Source: JBBRQP01 sp038226175
Lineage (GTDB): Bacteria; Cyanobacteriota; Cyanobacteriia; Gloeobacterales; Anthocerotibacteraceae
Reading direction: 5' to 3'
DNA: 50,336 nucleotides
NCBI GenBank assembly: GCA_038226175.1
Contig: JBBRQP010000014.1
Span: forward strand, 1-50,336
Shown: in pieces, positions 16,554 through 24,244 of the stretch
Position numbering within the stretch: the stretch's first letter is position 1
Layout: the number at the start of each line of letters is the position of its first letter
Made by a program: the position numbers and the translations under genes
The notes under the pieces: model-generated
Databases searched by the model: none
The model's input: the letters and a program-made list of their open reading frames with translations, nothing else
Told to the model about the DNA's origin: nothing

Positions 16554-16763
16554 ATGGCTATGCCCTTTGGCTTGGGACTTCCTGAAATGTTGGTGATTTT
16601 GGGTGTTGGCGTGTTGGTATTTGGCCCCAAAAAATTACCGGAATTGGGTAATTCGATTGGTAAAGCTTTGCGCGGTTTCAAAGAAGGCGTACAGGAAATT
16701 GAGAATAAACCTGTGGTCAGCGAAACCCCATCCCCCAAAACGCCGCCCACTTCTATAGAGTAG
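16554..16763 (+). CDS. tatA: Twin-arginine translocase subunit TatA
   Basis: 69 residues. A short N-terminus (MAMPFGLG) leads to one transmembrane helix (LPEMLVILGVGVLVFGP), then the family hinge FGPKKLPELGNSIGKALRGF and amphipathic helix, then a short polar tail. TatA oligomers form the pore that exports folded Tat substrates into the thylakoid lumen and periplasm. The start has a strong TAAGGAG ahead of it. A client may lie in this window: the TlpA-like protein at 46.5-47.1 kb has a twin-arginine-like signal. tatC is not here. It is convergent with mutS2, 60 bp apart. Confidence 0.95.
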   Translation: MAMPFGLGLPEMLVILGVGVLVFGPKKLPELGNSIGKALRGFKEGVQEIENKPVVSETPSPKTPPTSIE

Positions 16764-16823
16764 GCTAATGCGTCTAGTACTTGTGTTTGACCGAGAGCAC
16801 CAGCTCTTGGTAATTTGTCGCTA

Positions 16824-19169
16824 TCACCGTAAATAAACGACCGTCGCTCCTGCTCCGCCATCCCCGGTTTCGGCGAGTGCAAATGACTCAACGCGGTCAT
16901 AGGTTTTGAGAAAGCTATGTACAGCCTCACGTAAGCGCCCAGTGCCGCGCCCATGCACAATCCAGACATAACCAAAAGAGGCCGATAACTTATCGAGCAA
17001 GAGTATTTCGATCTCAGTAGCCCTCTCACCGCGAATATCGAGGGTATTTTGGGTGGTTCTGATAGCTGGCGGCCGGGGCGTCGGTTGGGGAGCTGGTGGC
17101 AGACGTAGGGTTGACCCTTTAGGTGGTTTGGCTTTGCCTACCGGCCAGAGCTGGCTTATCGGCACAGTAAGTTTCAAAATACCTGAACGCACCACCGCTT
17201 GCTCCCCTTGCAGAGCGAGGACTTCACCTTTTTGATCGAGTGCTAAAATTTCGACACGGTCGCCGACCTGGGGTTGGTAGGTTTGAGCGATAGGTTGCAC
17301 CTCCGGTTCGAGTGCTGTGAGCGCTTGGTTAGCTTGACTGGCCTGCTGGGCGGTAGGATTGGCCTGTAACTGACGGATGATCTGGGCGACTTGCGCGCGC
17401 GCTTCACTGAGGGCAACGTGTAAATAATGCTGCTGCTGCTGTTGTAGACTAATGCGTTCACGAATCAGGGCTTCTTTTTGGGTAACCAGTTCCTGTTGTA
17501 ATTTCTCGACTTGGACGCGCAAATCACTGGCTTGCTGGGTTTGGGTATCTTGTTCGCGTAACTGAGCTTCAAGCTCGGCAATCACTTGATTCACTTGGTG
17601 TGTCTCAGGCGAGAGCCATTGAGCAGCCTGGGTCAAGATAGTCTCAGGCAACCCCAAACGACGGGCAATATTCAGCGCATTGGAGCGTCCGGGAATACCC
17701 CACAGCAAACGGTAGGTCGGTGCCAAGGAGACTTCATCAAACTCAACTGAAGCATTTTCAAACCGCTCGTCTCGGTATTTGAGGGCTTTGAGTTCGCCAT
17801 AGTGGGTGGTGGCGAGAGTATAGCGGCTGACAGTGGCGAGATGAGTCAACAGGGCTGCTGCTAGAGCCGAACCTTCTTGAGGATCAGTGCCTGCGCCGAC
17901 TTCATCTAGTAACACCAGATCATTCGGAGTCACCGTATGGAGAATTTGAACAATACGGCGAATATGACTCGAGAACGTCGATAAGCTCTGCTCAAGGGAC
18001 TGCTCATCACCAATATCGGCTAATACTTGGTCACACCAAGGAATCAATGCCCGACTTGCCGGAATAAATAGTCCTGCTTTTGCCATCAAGACCGCTAGGC
18101 CTGTGGCTTTGAGCGTCAAGGTTTTGCCGCCCGTGTTGGGGCCTGTGATCACAACACAGCGCACTGGTTCACTTAGTTCTAGGTGAATTGGTACAACTTC
18201 TCGGCTCGGGTCGTGTTGGGCCTGGGTGACGAGTAAGGGATGACGCAGTTGATAAAACGATAATTCGCCACTAGTAAACTCTGGCTCTATCGCATCCAGC
18301 AGTTGCCCATAGCGGGCGCAAGCGGTAGCCCGGTCAAGTAGGGTCAGTACACTAAGTAAATGCAAAATGTCATCAGCTTTTTCGGCGACCCCTTGACTAA
18401 GCTCGCGTAAGATACGTTCTACTTCAGCCGTTTCGGCGCGTTGCCATTGACGCAAATTATTTTGCTCTTGGATCACCGACATCGGCTCGATATACAAAGT
18501 CTGACCGCTACTCGAGGTGTCATGGACGATACCCGGAACTTGTTCTTTGTAATTAACTTTGACTAACAGTACAAACCGCTGGTCTCGTTCGGTAATCAAG
18601 GCTTCCTGAAAATAAACAGGATGCCGCTGGAGGAGCGTTTGTAAGGTGCGCTGGACTTTATCGCGAATCCGACGTTGTTGAGTACGGGCTTCAGCCAGAG
18701 TAGCACTCGCCCGGTCGTTGACTAGCCCACTATCATCTAGGCAATAACTGATCGTTTGTTCGAGCTCAGGACAGCCGCGTACAGTTTGCACCAAGTCCAG
18801 TAAATCCGGGGTTTCGGCTACTTCTTGGTCTTCGATAGTACGTTTGATTTTGCGGGCAGCACCCAGCGTTGAAGCGATATCAAGCAGTTCACGGCCTTCT
18901 AATATGCTCTCAATTTGTGAGCGTTCGACAGCTGCTTGGACATCACGGATACCGCCAAAGGGTAAACCTGTGGCAAGGGTCAACTCTAAATTCAGGGCTT
19001 CGCGCGTCTCGGTCAGCCATTGCTGAGCTTGGTATAGCGTCATAGCTGGTTGAATTTGTAGACAAACCCGTCGCCCCGCCTCAGTTTGGGCTAGTTGGGC
19101 AATCTGTTGACACAGGAGTCCCCACTGCAATAGGCGCAGCGTATCATTTTGCAAATTTGCGCTTGACAT
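16824..19169 (-). CDS. mutS2: Endonuclease MutS2
   Basis: 781 residues. The core is a MutS-type ATPase with Walker A GPNTGGKTLTLKATGLAVLM near residue 340, Walker B LVLLDEVGAGTDPQEGSALA, and STFSSHIRRI. A coiled-coil clamp rich in Gln (about 520-600) follows. The C-terminal Smr nuclease domain carries LDIRGERATEIE and HGRGTGRLREAVHSFL. MutS2 lacks the mismatch-recognition domain of MutS; members suppress homologous recombination and, in Bacillus, act on collided ribosomes. Length and domain order are normal. It is divergent from the small gene at 19241. Confidence 0.95.
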   Translation of the reverse strand: MSSANLQNDTLRLLQWGLLCQQIAQLAQTEAGRRVCLQIQPAMTLYQAQQWLTETREALNLELTLATGLPFGGIRDVQAAVERSQIESILEGRELLDIASTLGAARKIKRTIEDQEVAETPDLLDLVQTVRGCPELEQTISYCLDDSGLVNDRASATLAEARTQQRRIRDKVQRTLQTLLQRHPVYFQEALITERDQRFVLLVKVNYKEQVPGIVHDTSSSGQTLYIEPMSVIQEQNNLRQWQRAETAEVERILRELSQGVAEKADDILHLLSVLTLLDRATACARYGQLLDAIEPEFTSGELSFYQLRHPLLVTQAQHDPSREVVPIHLELSEPVRCVVITGPNTGGKTLTLKATGLAVLMAKAGLFIPASRALIPWCDQVLADIGDEQSLEQSLSTFSSHIRRIVQILHTVTPNDLVLLDEVGAGTDPQEGSALAAALLTHLATVSRYTLATTHYGELKALKYRDERFENASVEFDEVSLAPTYRLLWGIPGRSNALNIARRLGLPETILTQAAQWLSPETHQVNQVIAELEAQLREQDTQTQQASDLRVQVEKLQQELVTQKEALIRERISLQQQQQHYLHVALSEARAQVAQIIRQLQANPTAQQASQANQALTALEPEVQPIAQTYQPQVGDRVEILALDQKGEVLALQGEQAVVRSGILKLTVPISQLWPVGKAKPPKGSTLRLPPAPQPTPRPPAIRTTQNTLDIRGERATEIEILLLDKLSASFGYVWIVHGRGTGRLREAVHSFLKTYDRVESFALAETGDGGAGATVVYLR

Positions 19170-19240
19170 TCTTCTATGATCCTGACTTGACCCACTAGCG
19201 TCAATGGGTCTAGGGCACAGAAACTTGCTAGGCTAAGCAG

Positions 19241-19534
19241 ATGACAGCTTATTGGATCAGTGCGACCTGGAATCAGCAAGACTACTGGGTACAACGCCAA
19301 ATCACCCAGCCAGTGAGTAAACATGACTTTGGCCCAGGCAATGGATTATTTGATGAACAAACTGCGCCGCTTGTCCTAGATTGGTTACGCGAACGAGGCG
19401 CAACCGATGTCCACTGTTGGCCAGCTGATGTCCCCCATGGCACCCATCTCGAAGAAGGTGAGCACTGGTTTATCGAAGAAGTAATAGGTGTGGGCGCAAT
19501 TATCGTCGTTGAAGCTATCAGTAAGCCAATTTGA
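19241..19534 (+). CDS. Conserved-looking small protein of unknown function
   Basis: 97 residues with an ATG start 71 bp from the divergent mutS2 start. I do not recognise a family. It is Trp-rich and acidic, with no signal peptide or membrane segment. Distinct stretches are AYWISATWNQQDYWVQRQIT, WLRERGATDVHCWPADVPHG and EEGEHWFIEEVIGVGAIIVV. The last two recall secondary-structure elements of small alpha/beta proteins. Its TGA stop directly abuts the left arm of the MITE-like repeat. Codon use does not look different from the neighbours. Confidence 0.55.
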   Translation: MTAYWISATWNQQDYWVQRQITQPVSKHDFGPGNGLFDEQTAPLVLDWLRERGATDVHCWPADVPHGTHLEEGEHWFIEEVIGVGAIIVVEAISKPI

Positions 19535-19680
19535 AAAGCCCCCCCGCCCCATAAATGGGGAGCCAGGGCACTCTTAAAATAAGTTGCGCTTTCAGAAATA
19601 GAGCGTCAATGCTCTTTCTAGGTATCCAAACCAAGTATTAGCTGGGCTTCGTCCCCCATTTATGGGGCGGAGGGGCGGTT
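19535..19680. repeat. MITE-like element with long GC-rich inverted ends
   Basis: The left arm CCCGCCCCATAAATGGGG (19543-19560) is mirrored on the right by CCCCATTTATGGGGCGG (19654-19670), and further C-runs and G-runs extend both arms to about 26 bp. Each arm is itself a near-palindrome, and a central hairpin (AGAGC-GTCAAT-GCTCT, near 19600-19615) lies between. The 140-bp unit fills the gap between two convergent stop codons almost exactly. It could be a non-autonomous element, a bidirectional terminator, or both. No U-run follows the stems. Confidence 0.6.
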
Positions 19681-21970
19681 AAAAGCGATAGGTCAAGCCC
19701 ACGCGGAAATTAAAACCGGGTGCGGCATTGCCATAGGAACGCTCATAATAAGTTCCTAGCAAGTTATCCACATAAGCGGTTAAGAGAAGGCCACTATTTA
19801 GGGGAAATCTTGCCGATAGATCAAAGGTCGTGTAGCCAGGGATCAGGGAACCGGGGGGCAATCGCGCGGGGTGGGTCGTATCAAAGGGGCCTACATGATT
19901 GACATCTACCGAACGTTGACCCGAGAGATTGGCAAAGACACTGACTTGCAGGCCCGTGGGTTCTTCGTAGGTAACGCCGAGGCGCGCCGTAGCGTAGGGA
20001 ACCAGTGGATACTGGGTTTGAATCAGGGCATCACGTTCAGCAGCATCGACCCGGTACAGTCCTTCATCAGAACCATTGAGTGTGCCGAGATTGATGAGCT
20101 GGTTATCGACTAGTGTCGGATCGGGCGCATCCAAAATACGCGCATCGGTCAGAGTCAGGGTACTAAATAGATTCCAGGTTGGATTCACTCGCCAAGTAAA
20201 TGCCCCCTCCAACCCTGAGGTACTGACATGAGGATAGCCAACCCTAAAGCGTTCGGCATTGGTGGCTGGGTCATCATTACAGCCTTCTGCATTACCGTTA
20301 CCCGCACAGTCATCCCGTACCAGCAGATAATCCACGAGATTATACAAATCGGAATGAAAATAAGTCAGCCGCGCCAAACTATCATGCCCGGTTTGCCAAT
20401 CGAAGCCAATATCAAAAGAACTGCCCGTAGTTGGGTCTAAAAAAGGATTACCAATATGGGTGGTGCGTCCGAATAAGTCATTGAAATTAGGTACCCGATA
20501 AATCGTCTGGAAATTAGCTCTGAGTGCCAAGGTCGGCGTAATTTGCCAGCGCGTCCCCAGGGTTGGATCAAAGGAACTGCTAAAATTACGGGTCAAACCT
20601 CGAACGGTAAACGGCTCAGGAATTGTCTCGCGTGCGCCAGCAGTTACCAAAAAATCACGACTCGGCTGCCAGGTGTAAAGGGCAAATAATGCCGGACGAC
20701 CCGCCCCCACATCAAAACTAAAAACACTATTATCGACAGCCCCAGAACTGCCAAACTCGCGAACGTACTCCACACCATAGGTAATATTATTGGTCGGGTT
20801 AAATTGCCAGTTATGGCGAACTTGAAAATTTAGTACCGCTACATCCGTAAACTCGCCCAAATCTGCCGCATCAAAAGCCGCTTTTTCAACAAGACGATTA
20901 TGGTCTATGGCTGCCAAGACTTGAAGTTGTGAATCTTTGCCCTGACCAAGCTCACTGTCATAGGTCAAGGCCACACCATAGGACTGCGTATCCAAGCGCG
21001 TAAGCTCAAATTGTGGCTCGCCCTCATCATTAAGCAAAGGTCGTGAGGGGTCAATAATCGTAAAAGGTCCTACCCCTTTAAGACTGTTACGTACATAGGT
21101 ATCTACATGCAAACGGTTACGCTCATTGAAGTCATAGCTAAGATTGAAGGTGTAATTTTTGAGTTGTGTATCACCATTTGGGCGAATACCTGTAAATAGA
21201 CCCGTCGGACGTTCGACCTGATAGTAATAATCATTACTGGCATTAAATTGACGGTAACTCGCGCCATAACCTAAGGCACCACTTTTGCCACTATAGCTCG
21301 CAATATAATTACTAAAGCCATAACTACCAAACTCGGCTCTAACTTCACCTTCAGGTATGGCACTCGGTTGACGGGTAATGATATTAATAACCCCACCCGT
21401 GGCATTAGAACCATATAAAGTCGCACCGCTGCCCGTAAGAACTTCAATGCGCTCGACGTTATAGACAGGAATATCCGCTAAGTCAAAATGTTCTTGGTTC
21501 AAATTAGTAATTAAGCGTCCGTCGATCAGCACACCCAAGCCTAAATTGGGCTGACCTCGAATAAAGAAATTGCCATGGACATCAGCTCCTGAGCCAAAGA
21601 TATTGGACTGCACACCGGGTACCCCACGAATCGCCTCACCAACGTTGGTTGCGCCCTTACGTTCGATTTCGGCACGGCTAATAGTATAAATAGAACTGCT
21701 GGTATCACGGAGTTTGACAGGGCGGCGCGTTGCCGTGACGGTTATTTCTTCGAGTAGATCAATGCCTGTCTCATCAGGCTGGGTGGGTACTAGTGCAGGT
21801 GTGGGCGTGATGGCTGCTTGTGCTAATAGGTTTGCCGTGGTCGGTTGCACCAAAAAGTCATGTTTAGCAGGGATCTGATTGAGGATTTGGGCTTGAAGTG
21901 GCAAGGTGAACGTTAGCAAAAGTAAATAAGGCCGCAAAGACATAAAAAGCCCGAGACACTGAACGACCAT
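19679..21970 (-). CDS. TonB-dependent outer-membrane receptor
   Basis: 763 residues. A signal peptide (SLRPYLLLLTFTLPLQAQ) is followed by a spacer and a TonB-box-like EEITVTATRR near residue 75. The plug domain reads SSSIYTISRAEIERKGATNV, IRGVPGVQSN and LYGSNATGGVINIITR. A 22-stranded barrel follows, ending in RVGLTYRF with the terminal Phe required for outer-membrane insertion. Such receptors take up siderophores, cobalamin, heme or sugars; no transport or siderophore genes are adjacent, so the ligand is unknown. ATG at 21970 or 21943 could be the start; the second gives the more typical signal peptide. The stop overlaps the MITE-like repeat end. Confidence 0.92.
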   Translation of the reverse strand: MVVQCLGLFMSLRPYLLLLTFTLPLQAQILNQIPAKHDFLVQPTTANLLAQAAITPTPALVPTQPDETGIDLLEEITVTATRRPVKLRDTSSSIYTISRAEIERKGATNVGEAIRGVPGVQSNIFGSGADVHGNFFIRGQPNLGLGVLIDGRLITNLNQEHFDLADIPVYNVERIEVLTGSGATLYGSNATGGVINIITRQPSAIPEGEVRAEFGSYGFSNYIASYSGKSGALGYGASYRQFNASNDYYYQVERPTGLFTGIRPNGDTQLKNYTFNLSYDFNERNRLHVDTYVRNSLKGVGPFTIIDPSRPLLNDEGEPQFELTRLDTQSYGVALTYDSELGQGKDSQLQVLAAIDHNRLVEKAAFDAADLGEFTDVAVLNFQVRHNWQFNPTNNITYGVEYVREFGSSGAVDNSVFSFDVGAGRPALFALYTWQPSRDFLVTAGARETIPEPFTVRGLTRNFSSSFDPTLGTRWQITPTLALRANFQTIYRVPNFNDLFGRTTHIGNPFLDPTTGSSFDIGFDWQTGHDSLARLTYFHSDLYNLVDYLLVRDDCAGNGNAEGCNDDPATNAERFRVGYPHVSTSGLEGAFTWRVNPTWNLFSTLTLTDARILDAPDPTLVDNQLINLGTLNGSDEGLYRVDAAERDALIQTQYPLVPYATARLGVTYEEPTGLQVSVFANLSGQRSVDVNHVGPFDTTHPARLPPGSLIPGYTTFDLSARFPLNSGLLLTAYVDNLLGTYYERSYGNAAPGFNFRVGLTYRF

Positions 21971-21983
21971 GATCTTGAAACCA

Positions 21984-22036
21984 GAGCCACCCCGATGTCA
22001 AAAGACAGCCTGTCTTTTTGGCCCAACATCAGGCTC
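21984..22036. other. Long interrupted hairpin upstream of the TonB receptor
   Basis: GAGCC (21984-21988) pairs with GGCTC (22032-22036), GATGT with ACATC, and the centre AAAAGACA-GCC-TGTCTTTT forms an 8-bp stem. Together they make a 53-nt rod in the gap between the divergent receptor and aldo/keto reductase genes, ending 14 bp before the receptor ATG. It could be a leader-RNA control element of the receptor or a remnant of a mobile repeat. I see no B12-box or recognised riboswitch core. Confidence 0.5.
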
Positions 22037-22111
22037 CTCAAACAGCAGATTTAAGACCACACTTTATAAAAATATTTACTACTATATAAAAACTACCCCC
22101 AGGATTTTCCG

Positions 22112-23236
22112 TTGCTCTATCGTCGTTTTGGTAAAACTAATCTGCCTCTATCTGTCTTTAGTCTAGGCTGTATGCGTTATCTCGACTCCGTCGATAATGC
22201 CGTAGCCACCGTACATAAAGCCCTCGAACTCGGCATCAACCATATCGAGACAGCACGCGGCTATGGTGAGAGCGAGAAATTTCTTGGGGTTGCCCTTAGA
22301 AGTGGTGTCAAACGAGAGGGTGTCTACATCACGACCAAGATTACACCTACCAATAATCCCGATACGATGAGCCGGCATATTGATGAATCTCTCGAACGTA
22401 TGGGCATTGACTATATTGATAATTTTGATATTCATGGCATCAATACCCAACATCATCTAGAGATGGTTCTCAATAAAAATGGCTTCATGCAAGCGGTTAC
22501 CAAAGCCATGGATCAAGGACTTATTCGTCATCTGGGTTTTTCTACGCATGGCACTCTTGATGTGATTTTGGATACGCTCAAAACTGATTTATTTAGCTCA
22601 GTTAATTTACACTATTACTATTTTAATCAACATAACGCGCCAGCCGTCGCGCTGGCCCATCAAAAAGACATGGGGGTATTTATTATCTCGCCGACTGATA
22701 AAGGTGGACAACTCTTTCAGCCCTCAGCAACCCTTACTCAGCTCTGTGCGCCCTATCGTCCTCTTGATATTAATTACCGTTTTTTGCTCAGTGACTCACG
22801 GGTGCATACACTTTCCTTGGGTGCCAACGATCCAGCAGAACTAGTCAGCAACCTAGCCATGGCTAATCAGGGCGGTAGTTTGACGCCCGAAGAAGCCGAG
22901 ATCTTAGCTAGATTAGACCAGCAATATCTACACCTCAAACCCAATCTATGTGAGCAGTGTCATGCCTGTTTGCCGTGTCCTGAAAACATTAATATCCCCG
23001 AAGTCTTGCGGTTGCGCAATTTAGCCTTGGGGTTTGAGATGACTAGTTTTGGTCAATATCGCTATGGCATGTTTGAGCATGGTGGGCATTGGTTTCCTGG
23101 GGTCAAAGCCGATAGCTGTACCGATTGTGGTGAGTGTCTACCCCGCTGTCCCGTAAATTTAGCTATCCCCACACTACTTAGAGAAACCCATCAACTGCTA
23201 GGTCAAGCCGAACGCAAACGCTTGTGGGCAGACTGA
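22112..23236 (+). CDS. Aldo/keto reductase with C-terminal two-cluster ferredoxin domain
   Basis: 374 residues starting at TTG, with AGGA 7 nt before it; the peptide MLYRRFGKTNLPLSVFSLGC is a typical aldo/keto reductase beginning. A TIM barrel (HIETARGYGESEKFLG, LGFSTHGTLDVIL) is followed from about residue 290 by two 4Fe-4S motifs: CEQCHACLPCP and CTDCGECLPRCP, each CX2CX2CX3CP. This fused architecture is found in bacteria and cyanobacteria, but the substrate is not known. The ferredoxin domain suggests electron exchange with iron-sulfur partners, and a 2Fe-2S ferredoxin gene lies convergent 28 bp beyond. Confidence 0.88.
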   Translation: MLYRRFGKTNLPLSVFSLGCMRYLDSVDNAVATVHKALELGINHIETARGYGESEKFLGVALRSGVKREGVYITTKITPTNNPDTMSRHIDESLERMGIDYIDNFDIHGINTQHHLEMVLNKNGFMQAVTKAMDQGLIRHLGFSTHGTLDVILDTLKTDLFSSVNLHYYYFNQHNAPAVALAHQKDMGVFIISPTDKGGQLFQPSATLTQLCAPYRPLDINYRFLLSDSRVHTLSLGANDPAELVSNLAMANQGGSLTPEEAEILARLDQQYLHLKPNLCEQCHACLPCPENINIPEVLRLRNLALGFEMTSFGQYRYGMFEHGGHWFPGVKADSCTDCGECLPRCPVNLAIPTLLRETHQLLGQAERKRLWAD

Positions 23237-23264
23237 GATTACTTGAGGCGAAGAACTAGATTTT

Positions 23265-23495
23265 TCACCAAGCTGGATCATCGAGAAGCCGGACGGTAAC
23301 GGGCTGATTGGGCACAGCCGTAATACAAGAACAGACCGCTTCACCATGATCAAGTTCTACTTCACAGGCATGACACGAACCCATCAAGCAACCTGTGGGA
23401 ATAAATATCCCTGCGCAGGTCGCCACATCGTAGAGTAGCTCACCTGGTTGGCACTCTACCGTAATATCGTCGGGTAAAAACCGTACTTGTACCAT
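23265..23495 (-). CDS. Small 2Fe-2S ferredoxin-like protein
   Basis: 76 residues starting at ATG 23495. The cluster loop GCLMGSCHACEVELDHGEAV has the plant-type spacing CX4CX2C, and further Cys residues (CSC) near residue 57 provide the fourth ligand. The fold opening VRFLPDDITVECQPGELLYD matches the beta-grasp ferredoxins. It is shorter than photosynthetic ferredoxin (about 97 residues) and so belongs to the reduced 2Fe-2S group. It is convergent with the iron-sulfur aldo/keto reductase. Function as an electron carrier is inferred; the partner is unknown. Confidence 0.82.
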   Translation of the reverse strand: MVQVRFLPDDITVECQPGELLYDVATCAGIFIPTGCLMGSCHACEVELDHGEAVCSCITAVPNQPVTVRLLDDPAW

Positions 23496-23570
23496 CAGCG
23501 TTTTCCTTGGGCACTTAGAGATTAAGCCTTCTCTTCCTCTACAATAAGCGCATTAGCTGGGGTGCGTTTG

Positions 23571-24095
23571 ATGGAGTGGACGATTTTAGATTCGGCCTAC
23601 GTACTCAATGAGCGTTGGATGAAAGTCCGGCGTGATACCTGTCGTTTACCAAGTGGTTTGGTAATTGATGATTATTTTTGGCTTGAAGCCCCAGATCATA
23701 CGCTGGTTGTGCCTTTGACAGCGACAGGAGAAGCCGTGCTGACCCGACAATACAAACACGCCGTGCGCCAAGTCTTGCTAGAATTTCCGGGTGGCATCGT
23801 TGATCCCGGTGAGGATGCTTTGGCGGGAGCCAAACGAGAATTGCTTGAAGAGACGGGTTATGGCGGCGGTATTTGGCATAGTCTCGGTGTTTTTTATCCG
23901 AATCCGACCAAGTCATCGGCGCGTACCCATGTCTATTTAGCTCAAGATGTCGAGCCTAAAGCTGAACCCCATGGTGATGTGACCGAAGAGATTGAAATTA
24001 TCCTCAAGGCTTGGACTAGTCTCGAAGCTGAAGGTTTTGGGGTCACAGGTTCGGCTTTGGCCGTTGGATTAGCCCGTCGTTATTTGCAAATATAG
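23571..24095 (+). CDS. Nudix hydrolase, ADP-ribose pyrophosphatase-like
   Basis: 174 residues from the ATG at 23571; a GTG at 23562 is an alternative, but GGGG at 23559-23562 is better spaced for the ATG. The Nudix box is complete: GIVDPGEDALAGAKRELLEE then TGY. The upstream strand pattern (WLEAPDHTLVVPLTATGEAV, LTRQYKHAVRQVLLEFPGG) matches ADP-ribose or nucleotide-sugar pyrophosphatases. A second Nudix gene of the same type lies at 43157. It stands alone in its orientation between ferredoxin and zipN. Confidence 0.85.
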   Translation: MEWTILDSAYVLNERWMKVRRDTCRLPSGLVIDDYFWLEAPDHTLVVPLTATGEAVLTRQYKHAVRQVLLEFPGGIVDPGEDALAGAKRELLEETGYGGGIWHSLGVFYPNPTKSSARTHVYLAQDVEPKAEPHGDVTEEIEIILKAWTSLEAEGFGVTGSALAVGLARRYLQI

Positions 24096-24244
24096 TGCCT
24101 TTAGCCAGCTGTCCCTAGACATGAAGCTCGCGTTGTCTGCGTAACCATCAGCATCGCGAGTCGTCACCGTTATCGGTACACTAAGGTTATTACCCCGGAG
24201 GCAACAGGAAGGTGTATCTTAGACAAAATCACAGGGATTGACCT

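Noticed and set aside
16508..17029. 173-codon minus-strand frame
   Set aside because: It runs antisense through tatA and through mutS2 in another frame; both have convincing protein families, so this is a shadow.
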